Origin: a virus
DNA: 43,092 nt
Virus record (IMG/VR): IMGVR_UViG_3300003322_000685
Location: 1-43,092 of that record
Direction: 5' to 3' (one strand)
Part shown: positions 16,105-23,811 of the stretch, piece by piece
Layout of the letters: every line of letters starts with the position of its first letter
Position numbering within the stretch: the first letter of the stretch is position 1
Position numbers and translations under genes: made by a program
The notes under the pieces: generated by a model
Told to the model about the DNA's origin: nothing
The model's input: only the letters and a program-made list of their open reading frames with translations
The model's database searches: none

Positions 16105-16472
16105 ACGAACACCGCACGGTCACCCTGGCCACCGTCGACCACGGCGACGTCACCCTGCCCGAACCGTCCTGGTGCCGCGGCCACGCCGACCACCACCCCG
16201 GCAGCTACCTCTGCGACATCACCCACTACAGCGCCGAGACCGTCCTCAGCTTTCAGGGCATCGAACTGTTCCGGGTCATGGTCACCCAGTCCCCGCACGC
16301 CACCCACGCCGATCACCAGGCCGTCACCGCGTTTGTCGAGGAGCAGGGATACACCGGCGGCCTCGACCCCGTGGGTCTCTACGACCTCGCCGCGACCCTC
16401 GAAGCGCACGCCGACCGCCTCCGCGAGTACGCCGACCGCCTGACCGCGATCCGCGACGGGGGCGCCCGGTGA
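16101..16472 (+). CDS. DUF6907-like small protein
   Basis: The protein has 123 residues from GTG 16101. It has the W-C...H pattern (PSWCRGHADHHPGSYLC), a beta-rich core and a C-terminal helix (LDPVGLYDLAATLEAHADRL). It is similar in layout to the proteins encoded at 9022 and 17299. Members occur in Streptomyces accessory DNA and have no known function; a metal site formed by Cys and His is likely. It is coupled to the membrane protein gene. Confidence 0.65.
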   Translation: MNEHRTVTLATVDHGDVTLPEPSWCRGHADHHPGSYLCDITHYSAETVLSFQGIELFRVMVTQSPHATHADHQAVTAFVEEQGYTGGLDPVGLYDLAATLEAHADRLREYADRLTAIRDGGAR

Positions 16473-17302
16473 AGCGTGACCCGCTGCTGTGGGCCGCGCT
16501 CGCCGCGGTCCTCGTGGTCCTGGCGTCCGCCGAGTACCAGCTGGCGGTGGCGTGCGGCTTCGGCCGCTACGTCGCCGCCGGCGTCCCGGCCGCCCTGGAC
16601 GTGTACGCCGTCGCCGCCCTGCGCGCCCGCCGCGACGTCCTCGCGGTCGTCGCCACCCTCATCGCCGTGAACGCCGCCAGCCACCTCGTCGAGGTCGGCC
16701 TCCTGCCCGTCTCGGTGCCGCTCGTCGTCGCCGTCTCGGCGGTCGCCCCGCTCGTCCTATGGCGCGTCCACGGACTCTCCGAGGGGAAGGCGTTTGCGAC
16801 TCCCCCGCAAGGAGTCGCAAACGAACCCGAAACGGAACCGGCGCCGGAACCGGGTTCCGCCCTGGCGGAACCGGCACCGGAACCGGCGGAACAGATCACC
16901 CTGGAACGCGCCCCCGAACCCGTCGACGCCACCCCGGTCGCCCCCGTCCTCGGCCCGTGGACGCCCCTCGCGGAACTCACACGCGGAACCAGCGGAACCA
17001 GCAGCGGAACCGGCCCTGACTTGCTCGCCGATCACTTCCGTACCGCTGCGGAGGCGATCGGCGACCCGGCGGCGGAACACGCACCGGAACCGGTTCCGCC
17101 CACGGTTCCGTTGAGCGGAACCAGCGCCGACGACATCGACACCGTCGACAGCACCAACACCACCTTTGCCACCCGCGTCGCCACCGTCCGGAACTGGCTG
17201 AAGACCGAACCGGAACTCACCGGAACCGAGATCGGAACCCGCCTCGGCGTCTCTGACGGATACGGCCGCCGCCTCCTCCGCACCGCACGGGAGGACACAT
17301 GA
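16469..17302 (+). CDS. SpdB/DUF2637-like membrane protein with C-terminal HTH
   Basis: The protein has 277 residues from GTG 16469. Four hydrophobic segments lie at about residues 6-22, 34-50, 56-75 and 80-99. A long Pro/Glu/Gly/Thr-rich linker (about 105-225) follows, then a C-terminal HTH (VRNWLKTEPELTGTEIGTRL, ending RRLLRTARE). This architecture matches membrane proteins linked to plasmid spread (Spd proteins) in Streptomyces conjugative elements, so finding it in a phage is unusual. The linker DNA carries a dense cluster of GGAACC hexamers. One reading is a membrane anchor that grips DNA, perhaps its own gene, through the HTH. This is inference. Confidence 0.65.
   Translation: MKRDPLLWAALAAVLVVLASAEYQLAVACGFGRYVAAGVPAALDVYAVAALRARRDVLAVVATLIAVNAASHLVEVGLLPVSVPLVVAVSAVAPLVLWRVHGLSEGKAFATPPQGVANEPETEPAPEPGSALAEPAPEPAEQITLERAPEPVDATPVAPVLGPWTPLAELTRGTSGTSSGTGPDLLADHFRTAAEAIGDPAAEHAPEPVPPTVPLSGTSADDIDTVDSTNTTFATRVATVRNWLKTEPELTGTEIGTRLGVSDGYGRRLLRTAREDT
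16834..17239. repeat. Cluster of 14 GGAACC/GGTTCC hexamers
   Basis: GGAACC starts at 16834, 16846, 16867, 16879, 16985, 16994, 17006, 17086, 17117, 17222 and 17234; GGTTCC at 16853, 17092 and 17104. Most lie in CGGAACC. They occur in two reading frames, giving Glu-Pro or Val-Pro in one and Gly-Thr or Gly-Ser in the other, and in both orientations. The repeat therefore seems held at DNA level rather than protein level. Confidence 0.75.
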
Positions 17303-17745
17303 CCACCCCGCCCGCGCACCCCAGGAAGGACAGCACCGTGCCCGATGACCGACTGTTCACCATGCCCCGGCGCACCGGGGGAACCCTGGCCGTGCAGTGC
17401 CCGCCCTGGTGCTCCCAGCGGCACAGCCCCAAGGACTACGTGGAGTGGGCCTGGCACGAGGGACCGGCCATCGAGTTCACCGGCCCGGGTGACTACTACG
17501 AGCACTTCGACGGCGGCGAGCCGTACGAGGTGATGTGGGCGTGCATCGCCGCCGAGCCCGACCACACGACCGGCACCTACGGGCGCCCCTACATCTACTT
17601 CGACACCCTCAGCGCCGGCCAGGGCGGACGCCTGGACGTCGAGCAGGCCGACGCGCTCATCGCGGACCTGCGGACCTACACGGACCGGTTGCAGCAACTG
17701 CGCGACCACCTCGCGCAGATCACCGACACCCAGGGGGAGCAGTGA
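17299..17745 (+). CDS. DUF6907-like protein
   Basis: The protein has 148 residues from ATG 17299, overlapping the previous stop as ATGA; an internal GTG at 17338 is possible. It carries CPPWCSQRHSPKDYVEWAWHEG, a Cys/His metal-binding-like motif, a beta-rich middle, and the helical end (VEQADALIADLRTYTDRLQQL). It is the best match of the three DUF6907-like proteins in this operon. Function is unknown. Confidence 0.7.
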   Translation: MTTPPAHPRKDSTVPDDRLFTMPRRTGGTLAVQCPPWCSQRHSPKDYVEWAWHEGPAIEFTGPGDYYEHFDGGEPYEVMWACIAAEPDHTTGTYGRPYIYFDTLSAGQGGRLDVEQADALIADLRTYTDRLQQLRDHLAQITDTQGEQ

Positions 17746-18077
17746 CCACCGAGACCAGCAGCAGGATCACCGAGGGCTGCATCGGCGGCTCCGTCGACAT
17801 GCTCGCCTTCGCGGTCCTCGAAACCCTCTGCGGCGAGCAGCCGTTCACCGAGGTCTACGACGACGAACTCGACTGCGGCACCATGCGCGTCCGCATCCGC
17901 ATCGAGGTCGAACCGACCGGCCTCACCCCCGAACAGGCGGGCGCGGCCGTCGTCGCGGGCGACTCGGCGGAACCCGAGCACGTGCGCGCCGCCGCCCGCC
18001 AGGTGATGGCCGGCGGCCCCGGCCTGGAGGACGCCCGCGCCCTCCTCTCCGGCACCGGCCCCTGGCCCTTCCCGTAA
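17742..18077 (+). CDS. Hypothetical protein, last gene of early operon
   Basis: The protein has 111 residues from GTG 17742, overlapping the previous stop; GGGGGAG is upstream. It is acidic and mixed alpha/beta (CIGGSVDMLAFAVLETLCGEQ, then VRIRIEVEPTGLTPEQAG). I do not recognise it. The structured non-coding region begins directly after it. Confidence 0.55.
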   Translation: MTTETSSRITEGCIGGSVDMLAFAVLETLCGEQPFTEVYDDELDCGTMRVRIRIEVEPTGLTPEQAGAAVVAGDSAEPEHVRAAARQVMAGGPGLEDARALLSGTGPWPFP

Positions 18078-18255
18078 CCCTCCCGACCGGCGGCCCCGGA
18101 GTGCGTGTGACAGCGCTCCCCGGGGCCGCTCCCCTGCCCCCGCCCAGCCGCGACTAGTTCGGCTCTGAGCTGCGGGAACTAGCCCCCGGCTAGGCCCGAC
18201 TGGAAGCCGGCTAAGCCACTCCTCCCCCGAGGCGTAGCCGCCGCCCCTTCTGTCG

Positions 18256-18324
18256 GCTGTAGCTACAGCGTCTACGCAGGTCACAGGCAGGCCCGCTACA
18301 CCCGTCTACCGCTGTAGCTACAGC
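18256..18324. repeat. Two copies of palindrome GCTGTAGCTACAGC
   Basis: Perfect 14-bp palindromes lie at 18256-18269 and 18311-18324. GTCTAC half-sites lie between them (near 18270 and 18304). They are likely to bind a dimeric protein. Confidence 0.65.
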
Positions 18325-18355
18325 CTCCCGCCCCTCTCAGGCAACCCCTCCCCTA

Positions 18356-18447
18356 CCCCTTCCGGGCCCCTCTCGGGCTGTTGTCGGCGCAGGTCAGCGC
18401 GGCAACAACAACGACGACGACAGCCCGGGGGAGGGGCCCGGAAGGGG
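18356..18447. terminator. Long imperfect hairpin, about 30-bp stem
   Basis: The arm 18356-18386 pairs with about 18415-18447. The outer 17 bp (CCCCTTCCGGGCCCCTC with its complement) are perfect, then a 2-nt bulge, then CGGGCTG with CAGCCCG and a further few pairs. The loop is about 30 nt. It probably ends the early transcript or forms a structured RNA. Confidence 0.6.
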
Positions 18448-18541
18448 TTAGCTGCATGAGGCACGGACATGAACGCCTCCGAGCGCCTCAAGGGATCGCC
18501 TGAAAGCTCCCCGCCCCTCGCGGATCGACCACACTGGCCCC

Positions 18542-18739
18542 ATGAACGACCTCGCACCACCCGGCTACCTCACCGCCGCACAAACCCGCCAAGCCCTCGG
18601 CATCACCGCCGGCGCCCTCCGCAACCTCGTCTACCGAGACCAGCTCACCCGCGCAGGCGGCACCGAACGACGCCCCTGGTACAAGGCCACCGACGTCGCC
18701 GCCATCGCCGCCAAACGCGCAGAACGCACCGCCGCTTGA
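18542..18739 (+). CDS. Small helix-turn-helix DNA-binding protein
   Basis: The protein has 65 residues from ATG 18542. It is a MerR/AlpA-like HTH: GYLTAAQTRQALGITAGALR, a wing with GGTERRPWYKATDV, and a final helix. No Shine-Dalgarno is visible. CACACT (18530-18535) lies 6 nt before the ATG and could be the -10 box of a leaderless transcript. It follows the palindrome-rich region and precedes the late genes, so it may regulate late transcription or be an Xis-type factor. The role is inferred. Confidence 0.65.
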   Translation: MNDLAPPGYLTAAQTRQALGITAGALRNLVYRDQLTRAGGTERRPWYKATDVAAIAAKRAERTAA

Positions 18740-18807
18740 CCGCAGGTCAGGGCTGTGTGACGATCGCCGTGAACAACTGTGCCCGCACGCTGGCACCACA
18801 GACTTCC

Positions 18808-18835
18808 CGAAGCCCCGGCCCCGGTCGGGGCTTCG
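18808..18835. terminator. Rho-independent-like hairpin
   Basis: CGAAGCCCCG (18808-18817) pairs with CGGGGCTTCG (18826-18835) around an 8-nt loop. An outer inverted repeat, CAGGGCTGTG (18748-18757) with CACAGCCCTG (18842-18851), encloses it, so two alternative structures may form. It follows the 65-residue HTH gene. Confidence 0.65.
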
Positions 18836-18919
18836 TCATGTCACAGCCCTGTTGAAAGACACACCCCAGCACAGGTGTCCCGCCACACTGGACCCCACAC
18901 ACCACCCAAGGGGGACACC

Positions 18920-19180
18920 ATGGGGTTCATCAACGACGCCAAGGCGCAGACCGCAGGTGCCGAAGCACGCAAGGCCAGAGAACGCGGACAGGCCGTCCTC
19001 GTCTACAAGTTCATCGAGGCCAACACCAACAGCAAGGCCACCGCACCCATGACCGGCATCGCCGACCAGATCCAGGCCGTCGAACAACAGGGCTGGCGCC
19101 TCGACCAGATGGCCGCCGCCGAGGGCAAGGCTCTCACCGGCGAACGCGTCGCCCTCGTCTGCCTGTTCCGCGCCATCTAA
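18920..19180 (+). CDS. Small hypothetical protein
   Basis: The protein has 86 residues from ATG 18920 with AAGGGGG upstream. It has an N-terminal basic helix (AEARKARERGQAVLVYKFIE), then IADQIQAVEQQGWRLDQMAA and VALVCLFR. The QGWRL...VCLFR pattern is like the DUF4177 group of small phage and host proteins of unknown function. It probably belongs to the start of the late region. Confidence 0.65.
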   Translation: MGFINDAKAQTAGAEARKARERGQAVLVYKFIEANTNSKATAPMTGIADQIQAVEQQGWRLDQMAAAEGKALTGERVALVCLFRAI

Positions 19181-19244
19181 CTTCGGCGCCCACCGGCCCG
19201 GCCCTCACCGAGCGGCCGGGCCTCGCCATGTCCGGGAGGTGACC

Positions 19245-19538
19245 GTGGCCACCGACCGCAGCGAACTCACCTCCTACGAGTTCCGGCAGACACGCGCCCG
19301 CATCCTCGCCGCCTCCGACATCTGCATCGTCTGCGGCCACGGCCGGGCCGACGCCGTCGACCACATCCACCCCGTCTCCAAGGGTGGCGACCGCCGCGAC
19401 CCCGACAACCTCGCACCCATCCACGGCGTGGCCGGATGCCCCGTGTGCCTGCGGAAGTGCAACAGCGAGAAGGGCGACCGGCCCCTCGCCGACGTCGTCC
19501 AACTCGTGACCAGCGTCGACTGGTTCGCCGGACCGTAG
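19245..19538 (+). CDS. HNH endonuclease
   Basis: The protein has 97 residues. GTG 19245 is preferred because GGGAGG (19234-19239) is then well spaced; GTG 19239 overlaps that signal. HNH motif: CIVCGHGRADAVDHIHPVSKG (DH with the metal-binding His), DNLAPIH (the N), and CPVCLRKCNSEKGD; the Cys pairs hold a zinc. Phage HNH enzymes beside terminase genes help the terminase cut DNA at cos sites. Its place directly before the terminase genes fits that role. Confidence 0.88.
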   Translation: MATDRSELTSYEFRQTRARILAASDICIVCGHGRADAVDHIHPVSKGGDRRDPDNLAPIHGVAGCPVCLRKCNSEKGDRPLADVVQLVTSVDWFAGP

Positions 19539-19734
19539 AGACGCAGCACGCGAGGAACGAACGGCGACCCTCAAGGTCGAGCCGCCCACAAATGTGCAGG
19601 TCAAAGCCTCGAACTGATCCGGCAGGGCGGGGATCTCCCTCGGATTTTTAGAAATCGGACATATCGCAACCCCGCGCCCAGCTTTCATTTTTCTCCCCCC
19701 GGGCCGATGACACCGGATGATCAAGGAGGCCGGG
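19539..19734. other. Gap before terminase; candidate cos region
   Basis: About 195 bp without a gene, with a locally AT-rich core (about 19640-19700) containing GATTT and AAATC arms at 19643-19656, and a C-run at 19695-19700. In HNH-associated cos phages the cos site lies near the terminase small-subunit gene, so this is the best candidate. No cut site can be read from sequence alone. Confidence 0.35.
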
Positions 19735-19986
19735 GTGGCTGATCACACCCGTCCGCTGTCCGAGCTGCGCGACTCCGGCCTCCTGTGGCTGATCAACCGG
19801 ACCGTGTTCCACCCACGCGGCCTGGCCCTCGCGCTCGCGACCGACGACGTCGGCGCGATCGTCGGCTGGCACCTGATCGGGGACGGCAGCGAACCGATGT
19901 GGTTCGCGCCAGAAGACGAGGCGGACCTTTTCGCTCGCGCCACCGCCACCCTGCGCCAGGACGGAGGCCGCCATGGGATCGGTTGA
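19735..19986 (+). CDS. Small hypothetical protein before terminase
   Basis: The protein has 83 residues. GTG 19735 is chosen because AAGGAGG (19723-19729) lies 5 nt upstream; ATG 19717 would place this signal inside the gene. Sequence: LSELRDSGLLWLINRTVFHP, LALATDDVGAIVGWHLIGDG, EADLFARATATL. This pattern is seen in small Streptomyces phage proteins next to terminase. Function is unknown. It overlaps the terminase small subunit by 14 bp. Confidence 0.65.
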   Translation: MADHTRPLSELRDSGLLWLINRTVFHPRGLALALATDDVGAIVGWHLIGDGSEPMWFAPEDEADLFARATATLRQDGGRHGIG

Positions 19987-20248
19987 GGACGCTGTACGTG
20001 CTGACGTCGAGCAGCTCGGGGACCTCGTCGGTGTCGAGCCCTCACTGACTGAGCTGGCGTACGCGCTGGCCGGCCGGATCGACGCCGCGCGCACCGCCGA
20101 GTGCGAGCAGTGCGGCGAGCCGATCGCCCAGGACGACCGCCTCCTTCCTCAACTGGCCCGCGAGCTGCGGCAGACGCTCGCCCAGATCTTGGAGGGACGG
20201 GCGCCTGACGATGACGACGACCTCGGAGACCTGGGCTCCCCCGAGTAG
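19973..20248 (+). CDS. Terminase small subunit
   Basis: The protein has 91 residues from ATG 19973. It is helical (SVEDAVRADVEQLGDLVGVE, TELAYALAGRIDAA, LARELRQTLAQILEG) with one CEQCG zinc-like pair and an acidic tail. The layout matches small terminase subunits of actinobacterial siphoviruses. It would recognise the packaging site and load the large subunit. Overlap with the large subunit gene (38 bp, other frame) supports translational coupling. The assignment rests mainly on position and pattern. Confidence 0.75.
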   Translation: MGSVEDAVRADVEQLGDLVGVEPSLTELAYALAGRIDAARTAECEQCGEPIAQDDRLLPQLARELRQTLAQILEGRAPDDDDDLGDLGSPE

Positions 20249-21770
20249 CTTCGCCGAGGACTTGTACGAGCGGTACGGGCTCACGTGCCCGCCGCGTTGG
20301 GGGACGCCGCGGCATCCGGACCGGCCGTCGCTGGGGCCGAAGCTGTGGAAGGTCATGGCCAAGCTCGGCGCCCCGCCGATGCCCTGGCAGAAGTACGTGA
20401 GCGACGTCGCGCTGGAGATCGACCCGGACACCGGGCTGTTCGCGCACCGCGAGGTCGGCCTGTCGGTGTCCCGGCAGCAGGGCAAGACCGAGCTGACCCT
20501 GGGCGCGCAGGTGCACCGGGCGATGGCGTGGCCGCGGCAGAACATCGTCTACGCAGCGCAGACGAGGGGGATGGCCAGGCAGCGCTGGGAGGACGAGTTC
20601 TGGGAGAAGATCTCCGGCTCGGACCTGGCGAAGTACGCCCGTATCCGCAAGTCGAACGGCAACGAGGCGATCCTCTTCCCCGGCAAGCGGTCGAGGATGG
20701 GGATCACCGCGAACACCGAGAAAGCCGGGCACGGGCCTCCGCTGGACTTGGGCTTCATCGACGAAGCATTCGCTCACGAGGATGACCGGCTGGAGCAGGC
20801 TTTCAGCCCGGCGATGCTGACGCGGGCCATGGCTCAGCTGTGGTGGGCGTCGGCCGGCGGGACGACCAAGAGCGTGTGGCTGAACAAGAAGCGGGAGAAC
20901 GGCAGGGCCTTGATCGAGGCGCTGTTCGCGGCGCTCGCCGAGGACGTCCTCGCGGTCCGGCCGCGCTCGGCGTACTTCGAGTGGTTCGCCCCTGAGGAGA
21001 TGGACCGGTCGGACCCGGCGACGTGGCGGGCAACGCTGCCCGCGCTGGGGTACACGGTGACCGAGGAGATCATCGCGGCCGAGCTGGAGAAGATGGACCC
21101 AGCCGAGTTCGACCGGGCCTATCTGAACCGCACCCGGAAGCCAACGCCGCCGACCGACCCGAATGTGCCTAAAGGGAAGTGGCCCGGCCTCACCGACACG
21201 GCGAGTAGGCCGGTTGCGGAGTCGGTGGCGCTGGCGATCGATGTGTCGCAGGACCGGAAGCGGGCGGCGATCAGCGCGGCGTCGCTGCGGGCGGACGGGC
21301 GCGTGCACCTAGAGGTCGTCGCGCACCGGCCCGGCACCGACTGGGTGGTCCCGGCGGTCACGAAGCTCCACAGGCTGTGGAAACCCGTCGCGGTCGCGGT
21401 CGCTAGGGACTCGCCGGCGGCGTCGCTGATCGACGATCTGACCGCCGCCGGGATCGATGTGCCGAAGGACAAGGACTCACCTCTGCGGGGGGACTTGGCG
21501 GTAATGGGGTCCAGGGACGTCACCGAGGCGTGCGGGCAGTTCGCCGACGCTCTGAACCAGGGGACCGTGGCGCACTTGGATCAGGTGCCGCTGACGGCCG
21601 CCGTGAACGGGGCGCGGACCCGGCGGCAGGGCGACGCGTGGACGCTGGACCGTACGAACTCCCTGGTCGACATCAGCCCGTTGTGTGCTGCCGTGTTTGC
21701 CCGGTGGGCGCTGGTGATCCGGGGCCCGCACGTGCTGGACGACTACGACATCGCGGACTCGTTCGCGTGA
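20211..21770 (+). CDS. terL: Terminase large subunit
   Basis: The protein has 519 residues from ATG 20211, with GGAGGGA 13 nt upstream. ATPase domain: Walker A-like VSRQQGKTE around residue 88-96, motif with YAAQTRGMARQRW, Walker B LGFIDEAF near 180-188. The nuclease domain starts near residue 340 with AIDVSQDRKRAAI (metal-binding Asp) and includes VARDSPA and HVLDDYDIADSFA at the end. It pumps DNA into the prohead and cuts it. Full length for the family; adjacent to portal, as usual. Confidence 0.95.
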   Translation: MTTTSETWAPPSSFAEDLYERYGLTCPPRWGTPRHPDRPSLGPKLWKVMAKLGAPPMPWQKYVSDVALEIDPDTGLFAHREVGLSVSRQQGKTELTLGAQVHRAMAWPRQNIVYAAQTRGMARQRWEDEFWEKISGSDLAKYARIRKSNGNEAILFPGKRSRMGITANTEKAGHGPPLDLGFIDEAFAHEDDRLEQAFSPAMLTRAMAQLWWASAGGTTKSVWLNKKRENGRALIEALFAALAEDVLAVRPRSAYFEWFAPEEMDRSDPATWRATLPALGYTVTEEIIAAELEKMDPAEFDRAYLNRTRKPTPPTDPNVPKGKWPGLTDTASRPVAESVALAIDVSQDRKRAAISAASLRADGRVHLEVVAHRPGTDWVVPAVTKLHRLWKPVAVAVARDSPAASLIDDLTAAGIDVPKDKDSPLRGDLAVMGSRDVTEACGQFADALNQGTVAHLDQVPLTAAVNGARTRRQGDAWTLDRTNSLVDISPLCAAVFARWALVIRGPHVLDDYDIADSFA

Positions 21771-21783
21771 GAGGGGGCGGGGC

Positions 21784-22998
21784 GTGGGTGTCGGGTCGAG
21801 GCTGAAGCGGATGTTCACCCGGGACGCGCAGATCACCTCCCCGGAGGATCTGCTGACGCGGGCGAGGGAGCGGCGGTCGGGCCGGGTGCACGTCACCCAG
21901 GACACGGCGCTGCGGAACGCTGCGGTGTGGGCGTGCCTGCGGCTGCGGGCGGACCTGATGTCGACGTTCCCGATCGACGTCTACCGGTACGTGCAGGGCA
22001 TCCAGGTCGAGGTGGCCAAGCCGCCCGTGCTGGTCTCTCCGGGCGGGGCCGAGATGGGCATCAAGGAGTGGGTGTATTCCACCCAGTTCGACCTGGACCG
22101 GGCCGGGAACTGCTTCGGGATCATCACGGAGCGGACCGGGGTCGTCGGCCCGGACGGGCGGGGCCTGCCCGGACGGATCGAGCTGGTCGAACTGTCCACG
22201 GTGTCGGTGCGCGGGAACGGTCCGACGATCACGAAGTTCGTGATCGGGGGCAAGGAGTACGAGCCGTGGGAGGTGTGGCACGAGAAGCAGTACACCGTTG
22301 CGGGTACACCCCTTGGTTTGTCTCCGGTGGCGTACGCGGCGTGGACGATCGAGGAGACCTTGTCGGCGCAGCAGTTCGCGCGGGACTGGTTCGCCGCCGG
22401 AGCCGTGCCGCTGGCCGAGCTGAAGAACAACCAGAAGACCGTGGACAAGGCGGGCGCCCAGGTCGCCCGTGAGCAGTTCCGTGCGGCGGTCGACGAATCG
22501 GGCCTGTTCGTTCACGGCAACGACTGGGAGTACAAGCCCATCCAGGCGGTGGCTTCGCAGTCGGCGTTCCTGGAGGCCCGCCAGTACGGGGCCGGGGACA
22601 TCGCCCGGATGCTCGGCGTGCCCGGTGACCTGATCGACGTGGCCGTGTCGGGCAGCAGCATCACCTACGCGTCGATGACGCAGAGGAACTTGCAGTTCCT
22701 GATCATGAACCTGGGTCCTGCGGTCACCCGCCGGGAGGACGCGTTCAGCCGGAAGCTCGTGTCGGGGCCGAGGTTCGTGAAGCTGAACACCGACGCGCTG
22801 CTGCGCATGGACCCCGAGGCGCGTGCGCGGACGATCGGCGCGCGCATCACCAACCGGACGCTCGCCCCGTCCGAGGCCCGCGCACTGGACAACCTGCCGC
22901 CGTTCACCGAGGACCAGCTGGCCGAGTTCGACCGGCTGTTCGGCTCGCGGTCCGTGCCCGCCCAGCCCACCACTGCCGTACCGGGAGCACCGTCATGA
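21784..22998 (+). CDS. HK97-family portal protein
   Basis: The protein has 404 residues from GTG 21784, with AGAGGGGG upstream. Typical features are DTALRNAAVWACLRLRADLM, the wing region VRGNGPTITKFVIGG, WHEKQYTVAGTPLGLSPVAY, and the C-terminal GSSITYASMTQRNLQFLIM with the clip and stem helices. The portal forms the 12-subunit ring through which DNA enters and leaves the capsid. It overlaps the protease by 4 bp. Confidence 0.95.
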   Translation: MGVGSRLKRMFTRDAQITSPEDLLTRARERRSGRVHVTQDTALRNAAVWACLRLRADLMSTFPIDVYRYVQGIQVEVAKPPVLVSPGGAEMGIKEWVYSTQFDLDRAGNCFGIITERTGVVGPDGRGLPGRIELVELSTVSVRGNGPTITKFVIGGKEYEPWEVWHEKQYTVAGTPLGLSPVAYAAWTIEETLSAQQFARDWFAAGAVPLAELKNNQKTVDKAGAQVAREQFRAAVDESGLFVHGNDWEYKPIQAVASQSAFLEARQYGAGDIARMLGVPGDLIDVAVSGSSITYASMTQRNLQFLIMNLGPAVTRREDAFSRKLVSGPRFVKLNTDALLRMDPEARARTIGARITNRTLAPSEARALDNLPPFTEDQLAEFDRLFGSRSVPAQPTTAVPGAPS

Positions 22999-23675
22999 CC
23001 ACCCCTCTGCTCGCCGCCGCGGCGGCCGAACGTGCCCAGCACATCCGCCAGCGCGCCGACCGCCCCTCGCAGCGCAGGTGCGCCGAGCACGCCGGCGCCC
23101 GCGCCACCGTGCGGGCCGCACTGTCTGGCGTCCAGGTCCGTGAGGCGGGCGACGGCGGGACCCTGCTGGAGTTCGTCGGCCGCGCCTCGGTGTACGAGCA
23201 GGCGTACGAGATGTGGGACATGTTCGGCCCGTACACCGAGATCGTCACCGAAGGCGCCGGCTCCGACTCACTGGCTCGCGCCGACCTCGACGTCCCCCTC
23301 GTCCTCGGCCACGACCAGCTCCGCCGCATGGCCCGCACCACCACCGGCACCCTGTTCCTCACCGAGTCCGCCGACGGCCTCGACGTGCGTGCGCCCGCCC
23401 TGGACCCCGCCGACTACGACGTGGCGTACATCGCGCCGAAGCTCCGCGCGGGCCTGGTGGACGAGATGTCGTTCGCGTTCCGCATCGAGTCGGGGCAGTG
23501 GAGCCCGGACTACACCGAGTACCGGATCAACCGGTACGACATCCACCGCGGCGACGTCGCGATCGTCGGCTACGGCGCCAACCCCTACACCGGTGCGGCC
23601 GTGCGCCAGCCCGCCGCTACGCCGGCGAACAGCCGGGCCCGAGCGCTCCTCGAACTGAGCATCGCCAGGGCCTGA
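22995..23675 (+). CDS. HK97-type prohead protease
   Basis: The protein has 226 residues from ATG 22995. Herpesvirus-type serine protease fold: LVLGHD supplies H106 and DEMSFAFR supplies S159, the expected catalytic pair. The flanking strands (LEFVGRASVYEQ, GTLFLTESADGLDVRAP) fit. The Ala/Arg-rich first ~50 residues are typical. It matures the capsid protein by removing its N-terminal delta domain. It lies between portal and capsid, the canonical order. Confidence 0.93.
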   Translation: MTTPLLAAAAAERAQHIRQRADRPSQRRCAEHAGARATVRAALSGVQVREAGDGGTLLEFVGRASVYEQAYEMWDMFGPYTEIVTEGAGSDSLARADLDVPLVLGHDQLRRMARTTTGTLFLTESADGLDVRAPALDPADYDVAYIAPKLRAGLVDEMSFAFRIESGQWSPDYTEYRINRYDIHRGDVAIVGYGANPYTGAAVRQPAATPANSRARALLELSIARA

Positions 23676-23686
23676 CCCCTTGATCT

Positions 23687-23704
23687 TCCCGCCGATCGGC
23701 GGGA
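23687..23704. terminator. 18-bp perfect palindrome after the protease gene
   Basis: TCCCGCCGATCGGCGGGA is a perfect palindrome 12 bp past the protease stop. A second, shorter hairpin (CCGCCCG with CGGGCGG, about 23735-23760) follows before the capsid gene. They may separate the protease and capsid transcripts and allow high capsid expression. Confidence 0.6.
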
Positions 23705-23811
23705 GTTACTGCCCTGCGCTCGCGCGCACGAGTCCGCCCGGCGCCATGCCTCGGGCGGCCGTCTGACCTGGACATGGGGCGCCTGATGACGACACCGAAA
23801 GGACGGCCGAG

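Larger units (their letters stand above)
18078..18541. other. Palindrome-rich non-coding region between early and late genes
   Basis: No gene is visible. It holds a CTAGTTC...GAACTAG inverted repeat (about 18154-18182), two CCGGCTARGCC repeats 21 bp apart (18186-18196, 18207-18217), two copies of a 14-bp palindrome 55 bp apart, and a long imperfect hairpin. Similar palindrome clusters mark transfer or control loci in Streptomyces elements. Termination, a repressor-binding array, or a clt-like site are all possible. Confidence 0.5.

Noticed and set aside
19743-21308. Long open frame on the minus strand opposite terminase
   Set aside because: It is Arg/Pro-rich low-complexity sequence caused by GC-rich codon bias opposite a clear terminase. 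The same applies to 685-2745, 23617-25170, 28540-29865, 30472-32169 and 31979-34393.
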